Shown here one piece after another: positions 1 through 7,744 of a DNA stretch of 39,795 nt. The number at the start of each line of letters is the position of its first letter. Position 1 is the first letter of the stretch. Under the pieces are notes generated by a model that ran no database searches, was not told the DNA's origin, and was given only the letters and a program-made list of their open reading frames with translations. Source of the DNA: Saprospiraceae bacterium (GTDB lineage: Bacteria > Bacteroidota > Bacteroidia > Chitinophagales > Saprospiraceae); assembly GCA_030148525.1 (NCBI GenBank), contig JASBTH010000347.1, positions 1 through 39,795 on the forward strand, in the 5' to 3' direction. The position numbers were made by a program, and so were the translations under genes.

Positions 1-14
1 GGGCATTCTGAAAA

Positions 15-84
15 GGTCCCGTTAGGGACCAGATATGGGTAGAAATTTGAATTGGACAAGGGAAGACCGTGCCGTTAGGTACGG
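15..84. repeat. Pair of palindromes sharing a GTTA loop
   Basis: GGTCCC-GTTA-GGGACC occupies 15-30 and is a perfect 6-bp stem. CCGTGCC-GTTA-GGTACGG occupies 67-84 and is a 7-bp stem with one G.U pair. The loops are identical and the stems differ, as expected for members of one interspersed palindromic repeat family. A degenerate trailing motif near 140-160 (GGTCCAATATTGGTAGTA) may be a third member. No function is assigned. Confidence 0.5.
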
Positions 85-235
85 AATGTAGGACATGCAT
101 TACCCCCGAAGAACAAATAATCTTGACCCGCAGCACTAGAGAGGTCCAATATTGGTAGTAAAAAAGACGGAAAGAACCCTCACTCGACCTCGGTAGTGCC
201 GCGGATCAAAAAGCAATAATTGTGGGTGCAAGAAC

Positions 236-256
236 AGTCGGTCCAGAGGACCGACT
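236..256. repeat. Perfect 9-bp inverted repeat
   Basis: AGTCGGTCC (236-244), spacer AGA, and GGACCGACT (248-256) form a perfect hairpin. It lies about 20 bases from the Nfu terminator and has no T-run on either side, so it is not an obvious intrinsic terminator. Confidence 0.5.
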
Positions 257-273
257 TCCATTGGCTCGAGCAA

Positions 274-312
274 AGAAAAACTGGGCTGCTAGTATCTTCT
301 AGCAGCCCAGTT
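274..312 (-). terminator. Intrinsic terminator of the Nfu gene
   Basis: The arms 279-292 and 299-312 are perfectly complementary over 14 bp (AACTGGGCTGCTAG and its complement) with a 6-base loop. Read on the minus strand the stem is followed by a T-rich tail (complement of 274-280). It lies 30 bases past the stop of the minus-strand Nfu gene, the usual place for its terminator. Confidence 0.8.
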
Positions 313-342
313 AGTTTAGAATTATCTGGCACCGGAAGGGGC

Positions 343-957
343 TTAACCCATTACCGCTTCTACATTTTTCACTTCCGGTACCATGCGCTTCATCATGCCT
401 TCGATACCGGCCTTGAGGGTTACCGTGGAAGACGGGCAACCACTGCAGGCACCCTGCATGATCAGGCGGACCGTGCCTTCGTTGAAGGATTCAAACTCGA
501 TGTTACCACCGTCCATTTCCACGGCCGGCTTCACGTAGGTTTCGAGCAGGTCCTTGATCTTTTTCACAATCTCGGCTTCGTTTTCGGTATAGTCGTAGCT
601 GGCACCACGCTCTTCTTCGATCTTGGCCATCGCTTCGGCAAAACCATCCTTGATGATCTCACCACCTTCGGTGACGTATTCTTTGATAAACTCCTTCAAT
701 TGGAGCATGATGTCTTCCCAGGCGTAGTTAAACTCCTTGGTAACGGTCACGAAGTTATTGCTCACGTAGACACCCTTTACGTAGGGCTTCTCAAACAAAG
801 CCGTAGCCAGGGGTGACCACTCTTTAGCCAGTTCTTCCTCGCCAAAGTCGGCCGTACCTTTATACAGCATGCGATTCGTTACGAACTTCAGAGATTCCGG
901 GTTGGGTGTTTGTTCGGTGTACAACATGACCGGACTCTTGGTAACGGGATTGCTCAT
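343..957 (-). CDS. Nfu/NifU-type iron-sulfur cluster scaffold protein
   Basis: This 204-residue protein matches Nfu-type Fe-S carriers, which hold a 4Fe-4S cluster in the cytoplasm and pass it to apo-enzymes. The N-terminal half (about residues 10-95, with YTEQTPNPESLKF near its start) fits the Nfu N-terminal domain. The C-terminal half (about 120-200) fits the NifU C-terminal domain and carries the cluster-binding CSGC at 171-174. The frame stays open upstream to 1050, but that extension is unlike the family and overlaps the structured region. The ATG at 955-957, giving MSNPVTK, is therefore preferred. It appears to be a single-gene unit with its own terminator. The family assignment is firm; the client enzymes are unknown. 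Confidence 0.93.
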   Translation of the reverse strand: MSNPVTKSPVMLYTEQTPNPESLKFVTNRMLYKGTADFGEEELAKEWSPLATALFEKPYVKGVYVSNNFVTVTKEFNYAWEDIMLQLKEFIKEYVTEGGEIIKDGFAEAMAKIEEERGASYDYTENEAEIVKKIKDLLETYVKPAVEMDGGNIEFESFNEGTVRLIMQGACSGCPSSTVTLKAGIEGMMKRMVPEVKNVEAVMG

Positions 958-1063
958 ATCAGTTTCTTTAGTCGTTTTTCGATTAACAGGGAAAGCCAAT
1001 CCGGACGTGCGGATCGGGTGTTCTAACTCATAAAACGCAACAGGCGTCATTTAGTTTTACAAT

Positions 1064-1368
1064 ACCGTGAGGTTGGGGCTAAGGTGTTTGCTAAATATAC
1101 CGACAACGAAGTGGTTTTGCTCCGCAGTACTTCGTGCTGGGAGTCCCAAACCACTTCGAGTCGAGTATATACCCGCGTGAAAAGGTTTGGCAAAGCCCAA
1201 ACCTTTTCGGAAGCGGTATAACTGAATATCATAACCTCACGGTGTATTTGGTAGAGGGTATTAGGTAGTAGGACTCGCTTTAATCCCGATACCTTATACC
1301 TACTACTCTACACCGGGAGGTTGGGCTCTGAATATCATCACTTTACGAATAAGTCTGTGCCCAACCTC
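1064..1368. repeat. Structured dispersed element, copy 1
   Basis: This gene-free stretch lies between the start of the Nfu gene and the end of the GHMP kinase gene. An outer stem pairs ACCGTGAGGTT (1064-1074) with its exact complement at 1233-1243. Inside it are two perfect hairpins: 1107-1117/1148-1158 (11 bp) and 1179-1190/1197-1208 (12 bp). The segment 1233-1246 can instead pair with 1309-1322 (13 of 14), enclosing an imperfect stem formed by 1251-1270 and about 1288-1310. The stretch 1317-1326 also pairs perfectly with 1359-1368. The part 1236-1368 is clearly related in sequence to 15229-15364. It could be a non-autonomous mobile element, a structured RNA or a 3'-end element; the sequence alone does not decide. 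Confidence 0.75.
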
Positions 1369-1371
1369 GGG

Positions 1372-2280
1372 TTACAATACAAAACTCCGGTAGGCATGCA
1401 AAACGGTATGTCCGCGTTCCGCGAAATAGGCCTGCACCTCCGATTCAGGAACATCGCTAACGAACAGGACGTAATCTCCGCCCCAGGCTCCCAGAGATTT
1501 CACAACACCCGGTGCATCGGAAAACAGTACCTCACCTACTGGCTGTAACCCGGTACAGCGGGCAATGAGTTGCTCGTGCCTCAACAGCAATTCCGCAAAG
1601 TCCTTTCTTTTTTTGGCGGAAGCCAATTCAAGGCTAATCTGACTGATCGCCTCTACCGGCGGAGTTGTGCCCGCCTGCTTATATCGCTTAATGCCCGACC
1701 GGCTGTTTTGCTTTTGGCCCAGGTACACGAAATACAGATTGTCGGCAAAAGGGGGATCAAAGGGAATGCGCACATGATGACCACGATCATCACGACGCTG
1801 GTACAGAATGGGGCCATCACTGCGCGCGCAGGCCAGATCGTAACCCGAGCCACCAAAGGTAGCGTTGGCCAGATCGTAGGCATCAACTCCGGCCCAACCA
1901 GCCACCAACGTTAACAAGGTGGAGCTACTGCCGAGGCCCCAGGATCGGTCAAATTCCAGCAGGGTGCGGACTTGGCAAGGGCCGGGTTGAAAAGTGCCGT
2001 TCGATAATCTTCGCGCGTGGATTAGCACCTCACTCAGCCGCTGCCCCATACCAGGGTCGGTAGTGTCGATCACCGTCAGTCGATCCGGATCTAAGCGAAC
2101 CTGCAGCCATTTTTCCTGATCACCCTGCCAGCTCTCCCACCATAAATCCTTCCCACCATCCGCTTTGTCCAAGTATAAATGCTGCCCCATTCTAGTGGGC
2201 AAACCAATACCCAGAGCACCATCCAGAATGACGTATTCCCCCGACAAGAGTACCTTTCCGTGGGCATAGTAGTGGGCCAT
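1372..2280 (-). CDS. GHMP kinase of the GYDLA type (mevalonate-kinase-like)
   Basis: This 302-residue soluble kinase belongs to the galacto/homoserine/mevalonate/phosphomevalonate superfamily. The N-terminal strand carries HGKVLLSGEY (7-16). The ATP-binding glycine/serine loop is GLGSSST (115-121). GSGYDLA (144-150) is the signature that names this Bacteroidota subgroup. It lies 6 bp after the HMG-CoA reductase gene and in the same operon as a type II IPP isomerase. A role as one of the mevalonate-pathway kinases is therefore likely. Which phosphorylation step it catalyses (mevalonate or phosphomevalonate) cannot be read from the sequence. The remaining pathway kinases and the decarboxylase are not in this window. 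Confidence 0.9.
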   Translation of the reverse strand: MAHYYAHGKVLLSGEYVILDGALGIGLPTRMGQHLYLDKADGGKDLWWESWQGDQEKWLQVRLDPDRLTVIDTTDPGMGQRLSEVLIHARRLSNGTFQPGPCQVRTLLEFDRSWGLGSSSTLLTLVAGWAGVDAYDLANATFGGSGYDLACARSDGPILYQRRDDRGHHVRIPFDPPFADNLYFVYLGQKQNSRSGIKRYKQAGTTPPVEAISQISLELASAKKRKDFAELLLRHEQLIARCTGLQPVGEVLFSDAPGVVKSLGAWGGDYVLFVSDVPESEVQAYFAERGHTVLHAYRSFVL

Positions 2281-2286
2281 GGTTAC

Positions 2287-3627
2287 TTATTTAACGGTCG
2301 CTCCCGATTCCAGAAACTCCCGTACAGCCGTGAAGGAAACCGTTTTATCGGCGAAGTGCTGCTGGGCACGCTCTTTATCTTGGTCAGAGGCACCAAGATG
2401 ATTCAGGATGTTTTGCAAGTGCATTTTCATGTGCCCTTTCTGAATGCCAGTGGTCGTGAGAGATCGCACGGCCGCGAAGTTTTGGGCCAGTCCGGTACTT
2501 ACAATGATCTCCATCAACTGTGCTGCTGATGGATTACCCAGTAATTCCAGTGATAGTTTGGCCAGCGGGTGGAGCTTGGTCAGGCCGCCTACGGTTCCCA
2601 GAGCCAGGGGCAACTCCATCCAGAAGCGGAAAATGCCATCTGATACATCACAGTGACTCAGGGAGCGGTACTGTCCGTCGCGGGCGGCGTGCGTATGGCC
2701 GCAGGCCTCCACTGCCCGAAAATCATTGCCCGTAGCCAGCACCACTGCATCGACCCCGTTAAAAATGCCTTTATTGTGCGTAGTGGCCCGGTAGGGATCT
2801 ATTTCGGCAATGCGGACTGCTTTCTGGAATTTTTTGGCGAAAGCCAGGGGAGCCAAATCGCCACAAGCTCCCTTCAGTGTATCTACCGGACATTGTACTT
2901 CCGCCCGCACCACGCATTCGGGGGTGTAGTTGGACAGAATGGCCATAATAATGTTGAGATCGCGATCTTTTTCTGGCAGATTAGTCATTCCCTGCACAAA
3001 ATCACGGAGGGTACGCCCGAATTGCTCAAGCACCGAATTGATGAAGTTGGCCCCCATAGAATCACAGGTCTCAAAGGTCACTTTCAACTGGTGGTACTCA
3101 GGCTCCAGATGGGTCATATCGAGCCATTCAATCTTCAATATACCACCACCTCGTTTAACCATATTTTCGGTCAGATGGGTGGCTTCCGCCAAAAGGCGCT
3201 GCTTAAGGGCAGCAATATGCTGCTGGATCCGGGCGTAATCACCCGTCCAGGTAAAATGCACCTGTCCAACCTTAGTTGTAGAGATCACCTCGGCCTTAAA
3301 CCCTCCGCGTTCAAGCCAAAACTTAGCTGCACTGGAGGCCGCTGCCACCACTGAACTCTCCTCGATTACCATGGGTACAGCGTAGATGTGATCGTTGATC
3401 CGCATATTCGGGGCAATCCCGAAAGGCATGTAATAGTTGGTTAGCGTATTCTCACTGAATCCATCCAGAACACGCTGCAGAGCTTCATCCTCGTGCCAGA
3501 AGCTCCGTAGTAGTTGAGCTGCCTCAGTGGGATGCTGCAACCAATGTTGTGCCACCCATTCGATCTTTTCATTCTTGGAAAGCCTGGAGAAACCAGTGAT
3601 TGTCTTTTCCTGCATGTCCGGATTCAA
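2287..3627 (-). CDS. mvaA: Hydroxymethylglutaryl-CoA reductase, class II
   Basis: This 446-residue enzyme interconverts HMG-CoA and mevalonate using a nicotinamide cofactor. Class II features are visible: ENTLTNYYMPFGIAPN (59-74) leading to the catalytic glutamate in IEESSVVAAAS (88-98), DSMGANF (189-195), the catalytic lysine in HNKGIFNG (284-291), the aspartate in ATGND (298-302) and the C-terminal histidine of GHMKMH (398-403). Class II enzymes were first known from mevalonate degradation. Here the neighbours (IPP isomerase, GHMP kinase) argue for biosynthesis of isoprenoids. The stop is 6 bp before the kinase start. An ATG four codons further in (3615) is an alternative start. Confidence 0.95.
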   Translation of the reverse strand: MNPDMQEKTITGFSRLSKNEKIEWVAQHWLQHPTEAAQLLRSFWHEDEALQRVLDGFSENTLTNYYMPFGIAPNMRINDHIYAVPMVIEESSVVAAASSAAKFWLERGGFKAEVISTTKVGQVHFTWTGDYARIQQHIAALKQRLLAEATHLTENMVKRGGGILKIEWLDMTHLEPEYHQLKVTFETCDSMGANFINSVLEQFGRTLRDFVQGMTNLPEKDRDLNIIMAILSNYTPECVVRAEVQCPVDTLKGACGDLAPLAFAKKFQKAVRIAEIDPYRATTHNKGIFNGVDAVVLATGNDFRAVEACGHTHAARDGQYRSLSHCDVSDGIFRFWMELPLALGTVGGLTKLHPLAKLSLELLGNPSAAQLMEIIVSTGLAQNFAAVRSLTTTGIQKGHMKMHLQNILNHLGASDQDKERAQQHFADKTVSFTAVREFLESGATVK

Positions 3628-3675
3628 TTAATAAGCTACGCTGACAAAGCGCTAAAAATACAGCAACCAGCTCAC

Positions 3676-4734
3676 TTATAAGGAGCGTGGTTGCAAAAAG
3701 GCATGAGCCAATTCCAATCCCTCCCGTTGGGCCTGCACGTACTCGACCAATTCTTCGTATTCTCCCCGGGCGTGCTTCAGGAAGGCCGAAGCCTGCCCGT
3801 AAATGGCGGTCAACCGACTTGAGTTGATGAGGTAATAGCCGTCGAGAAAGGTTTTCACGCCACCTGAAATAATAACCTGCTTACAGATCAGGTCGTCACC
3901 TTTCTCCGCAACGAGTTGGTTGACCATCCCCACCATTTCCAGTGCACTATGCCCCACCAAAGCCAACTCCTTATATATTGTTTGCTTAGCTGCATCACTG
4001 CGCAGCAATTCCAAGCGGGCAAAATTGGTACCACCGTTAGCCGCAAAATCGACAGCTTCGAGTGGCAAGCTCAACAAAGCATCCAGACTACTACGCCCCA
4101 TACCTTGTCCTACCTCCTTGACGATAAGCTTTAGATCGGGAAAGTGATCAATTACTCTGCGAATGGTATCGAGGGGTGCCACCCGGAATCGGTCCCCTTC
4201 GGGCTGCAGCCATTCCTGAAGGGGATTGACGTGAATGATTAAGCCGTCTGCTTCCAGTTTTGCTACCAGCTCTCCGATACGGGCCTGAGCACCGTCGGTC
4301 AATAATTCTTCCACCTGGGCAATACCCAGATTGGCAAAAAGGGGCTGATCGCCCATCAGGGACCGCACCGAAAAATCGTCGAGGGTATCATCGCTATACA
4401 GCAGAGAGCGACAAGACCCCAATCCCATACCCATACCGAAATCGCCACAAGCGCGCGCCAGATTGTGGTTGATTGTACGCGCCCATTCCGTTCCGCCGGT
4501 CATGCTACTCACCCAAACGGGCAGGCGCAAGGTACGGCCGAGAAAAGGCGTTTCGGGGTAACTTCCTTCCCGCGGATGACCAGCCAAAAGGGGTTCGTAG
4601 AAAAAACGGGCATCCAGATCAGCACCGGCTACCTGCGATTGAAAGGCCAATTCAATATGATCGCGTTTGCGCGACCTGGCAGTTGGATCGCGATCTTCGG
4701 TAGAGGAAACATTGGGTTTGATATCGTCACTCAT
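3676..4734 (-). CDS. fni: Type II isopentenyl-diphosphate delta-isomerase (FMN-dependent)
   Basis: This 352-residue cytoplasmic flavoenzyme isomerises isopentenyl diphosphate and dimethylallyl diphosphate. It is a TIM barrel with the family motifs RKRDHIELAF (22-31), SSMTGG (76-81), HVNPLQEWLQPEGD (168-181), KEVGQGMG (206-213), NGGTNFARLE (233-242) and a later GGVK phosphate-binding loop. The stretch MGMGLGSCR has a Cys where many homologues have Gln, a subgroup variation. The open frame extends to 4806, but the added 24 residues are unlike the family; the ATG at 4734 gives MSDDIKP. It is probably the first gene of a fni-mvaA-GHMP kinase operon, 48 bp before mvaA. Confidence 0.93.
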   Translation of the reverse strand: MSDDIKPNVSSTEDRDPTARSRKRDHIELAFQSQVAGADLDARFFYEPLLAGHPREGSYPETPFLGRTLRLPVWVSSMTGGTEWARTINHNLARACGDFGMGMGLGSCRSLLYSDDTLDDFSVRSLMGDQPLFANLGIAQVEELLTDGAQARIGELVAKLEADGLIIHVNPLQEWLQPEGDRFRVAPLDTIRRVIDHFPDLKLIVKEVGQGMGRSSLDALLSLPLEAVDFAANGGTNFARLELLRSDAAKQTIYKELALVGHSALEMVGMVNQLVAEKGDDLICKQVIISGGVKTFLDGYYLINSSRLTAIYGQASAFLKHARGEYEELVEYVQAQREGLELAHAFLQPRSL

Positions 4735-4922
4735 GTATGTCATCAGGATCAGTATATGGCAAAGGTAGGCCTTTTTGCACTCCCCGTCGTTTGGCTTCAA
4801 CCTCACCTCACATGGTTTAGCTTACGCCAAAAAACAAAGGAAGGATTACCCCTACCTAAAAAAACGGTAATCGGTTGGGAAACGCAGGTTTGAAAAAATG
4901 GTTTATGACAGGTGCGCAAGGA

Positions 4923-5666
4923 TTAGCCAGAGACTTCGTCGAATCCAGGACGGATGAAAGAGCGTGCATGTACAAATTCCTGGTCAATACCTGCTCTCAG
5001 TCGGGCCAGCAGAAGCAGCAGGTCGAGTATGGAATTGGTCATTTCCGGGAAGCGGTCGCGTACTATCTCCCAGGCAGCCATACTATTCTCAATGGCCAGG
5101 AGGGCAACCTTAGCGCTGCCGTTGGCATCGTTCTGAATGGGGTCGGCATCGAAGACATCATCTTCATTGAACGACCGGATGGCTCGTTGCAATTTGGCCT
5201 GAATGAAGAACAAATACCACTGGATGACTTCCAGGGAATCGGCCAGTTGTACGCCCCTCTCCATCACATCCAATCCCATATGCAACTGAGCGGTGAGCTC
5301 GTTGCCGCGGGCGCGCAGAGTATCCTGATGTACTTCCAGCCACTTCTGGGCTGAAGTACTGTATTCTTTGGCGATCTCAACCAGGAGATCCTGATGTTGG
5401 GTAGAGTCAGGTTTTGGGATTGCGGTGTTAGCAGCTTCCTTTTGGAATACCTCCCAGTCGAGTCCCTGTTGCTCAACGTGGTTGCGCAAGCTGTCCATGG
5501 CCTCCTGCAGGCTATCGTGAAGGGTCTCCAGAATACTTTCTTTGCTATCCGAATCGGAGGTTTCCTGACGTGGATCAAAGGAACGGCATTGCCGGGTAAA
5601 GGGACAACGCTCGCACCAACTATCACAGTAGTTATAAATCCCGGGAATGTAGGACTGGTCGTTCAT
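4923..5666 (-). CDS. Unrecognised protein with an N-terminal cysteine cluster
   Basis: This is a 247-residue soluble protein with no signal peptide or membrane segment. The N terminus has four cysteines (14, 18, 21 and 27) spaced C-x3-C-x2-C-x5-C within IYNYCDSWCERCPFTRQC, which suggests a bound metal ion or Fe-S cluster. The remainder is acidic and predicted helical (for example SILETLHDSLQEAMDSLRNHVEQQ). I do not recognise the family. The start is set at the ATG at 5666 (MNDQSYIPG), because the 15-residue extension to 5711 is basic, low in information and enters the promoter region. It lies 188 bp upstream of fni on the same strand, so cotranscription is possible but not shown. Confidence 0.8.
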   Translation of the reverse strand: MNDQSYIPGIYNYCDSWCERCPFTRQCRSFDPRQETSDSDSKESILETLHDSLQEAMDSLRNHVEQQGLDWEVFQKEAANTAIPKPDSTQHQDLLVEIAKEYSTSAQKWLEVHQDTLRARGNELTAQLHMGLDVMERGVQLADSLEVIQWYLFFIQAKLQRAIRSFNEDDVFDADPIQNDANGSAKVALLAIENSMAAWEIVRDRFPEMTNSILDLLLLLARLRAGIDQEFVHARSFIRPGFDEVSG

Positions 5667-6026
5667 TGTTTGGTTTTTGGCATAGTTTGCGATTTGCCCG
5701 GGCTTTTTCACTTTATGTAGAAGAAGTTATGAGTTTTTCAGGATAAATGAAAGAGTATTCATGTAAGGAGCTGGCAGAAATAGTAGGTGAGACATACTTT
5801 CCCTACGATCAGGCCGGAAAATGCCGGGTCAAATTCGGGCCTCTAAAATTTTTGTGCGAAAATCGACCTGTTTTTCAGTCAGTTACAAAGGCGCCTTCCA
5901 ATTTTTTTAGTAAAAACCCTTGTTTATTGCTGCCCATTGATTTACCTTTGCACCTGCTTTGGTAAAGGGGCGGATTACGGCCTGTCGAAAAGCAGCAAAC
6001 TTTGATCACAAAAAATTCAATTACCA
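5667..6026. promoter_or_regulatory. Divergent promoter region before rplM
   Basis: This is a 360-base non-coding stretch between the cysteine-cluster gene (minus) and rplM (plus). It contains the rplM promoter listed separately and an A/T-rich leader. A short frame at 5747-5965 was considered and not accepted as a gene. No operator-like repeat stands out. Confidence 0.5.
5920..5950 (+). promoter_or_regulatory. Bacteroidota-type promoter of the rplM operon
   Basis: TTG at 5920-5922, then 20 bases, then TACCTTTG at 5943-5950. This fits the Bacteroidota sigma-70 consensus (TTTG at -33, TAnnTTTG at -7). Transcription would start about 5955-5960, giving a leader of roughly 70 bases before the rplM start. 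Confidence 0.7.
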
Positions 6027-6470
6027 GTGAATACACAGAGTTATAAAACGGTATCTCAAAAGAAAGAGACGGTGGACCGCAAGTGGTACATCGTGGATGC
6101 CGAAGGAGAGGTCGTAGGCCGTTTGTGTTCACGCATTGCACACGTGCTGCGTGGTAAGAACAAACCTACTTATACGCCTCACGTTGATACCGGCGATTAC
6201 GTCATCGTTATCAATGCTGACAAGATCCGTTTTACGGGTCAGAAAATGGCACAAAAAGAATACATCCGCCACACGGGTTATCCCGGTGGTCAGCGGGTAC
6301 GCACGGCACGCGAACAAATGGACAAACATCCTGAGCGTATTGTGGAAGCTGCTGTACGCGGTATGTTGCCCAAGAATAGCCTTGGTCGCCAGATGCTGAA
6401 CAAATTGTTCGTATACGCTGGCCCAGAGCACCCACACCAGGCCCAAAAGCCTGAAGAATTTTCCTTTTAA
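6027..6470 (+). CDS. rplM: 50S ribosomal protein L13
   Basis: This 147-residue ribosomal protein binds 23S rRNA early in assembly of the large subunit. Typical blocks are [20 protein letters not shown] (about 19-38), [17 protein letters not shown] and [16 protein letters not shown]. The length matches the family. The start is a GTG at 6027, the only start codon that keeps the conserved N terminus intact. It is followed 24 bases later by rpsI, the usual L13-S9 pairing. Confidence 0.97.
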   Translation: MNTQSYKTVSQKKETVDRKWYIVDAEGEVVGRLCSRIAHVLRGKNKPTYTPHVDTGDYVIVINADKIRFTGQKMAQKEYIRHTGYPGGQRVRTAREQMDKHPERIVEAAVRGMLPKNSLGRQMLNKLFVYAGPEHPHQAQKPEEFSF

Positions 6471-6494
6471 TCAGACTAAACGGATCGACAGCAT

Positions 6495-6881
6495 ATGGAT
6501 ATGATCAATACCATCGGTAGACGCAAGGCATCAGTAGCCCGCATCTACCTGACCAAGGGCGAAGGCAAGATCACGGTTAATGGCCGCGACTTCACCGATT
6601 ACTTCCCCCAAAAGCACATGCAAAACGTTGTCCTGGCTCCTTTCACTACCGTGGAAGCCGAGAATATTTACGATTTGAACGTCAACGTTAATGGTGGCGG
6701 ATACAAAGGGCAAGCCGAAGCAACCCGTATGGCTATCGCTCGTGCTTTGGTTGAACTGAACGCCGATTTCCGCAAACCGCTCAAGGACAAAAAATTCCTG
6801 ATGCGTGACAGCCGCGTGGTAGAGCGCAAGAAATACGGTAAGCCCAAAGCGCGCAAGAGCTTCCAGTTCTCCAAGCGTTAA
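6495..6881 (+). CDS. rpsI: 30S ribosomal protein S9
   Basis: This 128-residue protein reads into the small-subunit head. It begins with the conserved TIGRRKASVARIYL block and contains YFPQKHMQNVVLAPF and GGGYKGQAEATRMAIARAL. It ends in the basic SFQFSKR tail, whose last Lys-Arg reaches the P-site tRNA in known ribosomes. It is cotranscribed with rplM. A hairpin with a T-rich tail follows it directly. Confidence 0.97.
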   Translation: MDMINTIGRRKASVARIYLTKGEGKITVNGRDFTDYFPQKHMQNVVLAPFTTVEAENIYDLNVNVNGGGYKGQAEATRMAIARALVELNADFRKPLKDKKFLMRDSRVVERKKYGKPKARKSFQFSKR

Positions 6882-6889
6882 TGGAGCCG

Positions 6890-6926
6890 GGGTGGGCCAT
6901 TGGCCAACCCTCTTCTTTCTTTTTTG
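6890..6926 (+). terminator. Hairpin with T-rich tail between rpsI and rpsB
   Basis: GGGTGGGCCA (6890-6899) pairs with TGGCCAACCC (6901-6910) with one mismatch; realistically the innermost bases form a 3-base loop. A pyrimidine run rich in T (6911-6925) follows. It may terminate or attenuate rplM-rpsI transcription before rpsB. Confidence 0.55.
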
Positions 6927-6941
6927 CCAACGTAGACAATA

Positions 6942-6949
6942 TAAATTTG
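6942..6949 (+). promoter_or_regulatory. Possible -7 element just before rpsB
   Basis: TAAATTTG (6942-6949) fits TAnnTTTG, and TTTG occurs at 6923-6926, but the spacing is only 15 bases. The start codon is four bases further on, so use of this site would give a nearly leaderless rpsB transcript. This is weak evidence only. Confidence 0.25.
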
Positions 6950-6953
6950 CATA

Positions 6954-7676
6954 ATGAATACGCCATCTTATAAAGAACTGCTCGACGCAGGGGTGCACTT
7001 CGGTCACCTGAAGAAAAAGTGGAATCCCAAGATGTCTCCATATATCTTCATGGAGCGCAAGGGCATCCACCTCATCGACATCAACCGCACCATCGAGTGC
7101 ATGGATCGTGCCGGCAAAGCGGCATTCCAACTGGCTAAAGCCGGTAAAAAAATCATGTTCGTTGCCACGAAAAAGCAAGCTCGTGAAATCGTAATGAAAG
7201 CTGCTCGCGAAGCCGAAATGCCCTTCGTTACTGATCGCTGGCTGGGTGGTATGATGACCAACTTTTCCACTATCCGCCGCTCGATCAAGAAGATGCAGAC
7301 CATCGATCGCATGTTGCAGGATGGTAGCCTGGAAAGCGTCACCAAGAAGGAGCGCCTTACCCTGACCCGCGAACGCGATAAGCTGGAGCGTGTACTGGGT
7401 GGTATCGCCAACCTCAACCGCTTGCCCTCCGCTATTTTCATCGTTGACATTCACCACGAGCATATCGCCGTGAAAGAATCTCACCGTCTCGGATTGCGCA
7501 CCTTTGGTATCGTCGATACGAACTCCGACCCCAACCAGGTAGACTTCCCTATTCCCGCTAATGACGATGCATCTAAATCCATCAAGATCATTACGGAGTA
7601 TATGGTAGAATGCATCAAGGCCGGAAAAGAGGAGCGCCGTAAGAGCAAAGATGAGAAGCAATCCGCTCGTGGCTAA
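6954..7676 (+). CDS. rpsB: 30S ribosomal protein S2
   Basis: This 240-residue small-subunit protein is needed for S1 association and translation initiation. Diagnostic blocks are LLDAGVHFGHLKKKWNPKM near the N terminus, FVATKKQAREIV, DRWLGGMMTNFSTIR and the C-terminal DTNSDPNQVDFPIPANDDA. The length is normal. It forms the usual pair with tsf, 68 bases downstream. The basic, charged tail (EERRKSKDEKQSARG) is species-specific. Confidence 0.97.
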   Translation: MNTPSYKELLDAGVHFGHLKKKWNPKMSPYIFMERKGIHLIDINRTIECMDRAGKAAFQLAKAGKKIMFVATKKQAREIVMKAAREAEMPFVTDRWLGGMMTNFSTIRRSIKKMQTIDRMLQDGSLESVTKKERLTLTRERDKLERVLGGIANLNRLPSAIFIVDIHHEHIAVKESHRLGLRTFGIVDTNSDPNQVDFPIPANDDASKSIKIITEYMVECIKAGKEERRKSKDEKQSARG

Positions 7677-7744
7677 AACGGATTACAGTGTAGGACAACC
7701 CCTGGATGTCTAACTTATTCAAATAACCAGCGAACACTACTACA

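Larger units (their letters stand above)
1..342. other. Non-coding region rich in small palindromes
   Basis: No convincing gene is seen in this stretch; the long reading frame crossing its right end is the antisense shadow of the Nfu gene. It holds at least four separate hairpins (15-30, 67-84, 236-256 and 279-312). The first two share a GTTA loop between G/C-rich arms. Motifs resembling GATATGGGTAGAAA and CAATATTGGTAGTAAA follow at 31-45 and 145-160. This looks like a cluster of interspersed palindromic repeats next to the terminator of the gene on its right. The window starts inside the region, so its left boundary is unknown. Confidence 0.6.

Noticed and set aside
220-816. 198-residue open frame on the plus strand
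   Set aside because: It lies antisense to the Nfu gene and starts inside the hairpin-rich non-coding region; the histidine- and phenylalanine-rich translation is typical of a shadow frame.
1047-1232. 61-residue frame on the minus strand
   Set aside because: It lies entirely within the paired arms of the folded element and has no plausible product.
1064-1368. Possible retron or IS200/IS605-type structured RNA
   Set aside because: No reverse transcriptase, transposase or TnpB-like gene is found beside either copy of the element, so these names are not supported.
5747-5965. 72-residue frame starting MKEYSCKELAEIVGE
   Set aside because: The first 20 residues recall the N terminus of LpxD-type proteins, but the match stops there. 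The frame runs through the rplM promoter. At most it is a decayed fragment; not listed as a gene.
6531-7661. 376-residue open frame on the minus strand
   Set aside because: It is antisense to rpsI and rpsB, both certain genes, and its translation has no recognisable domain.
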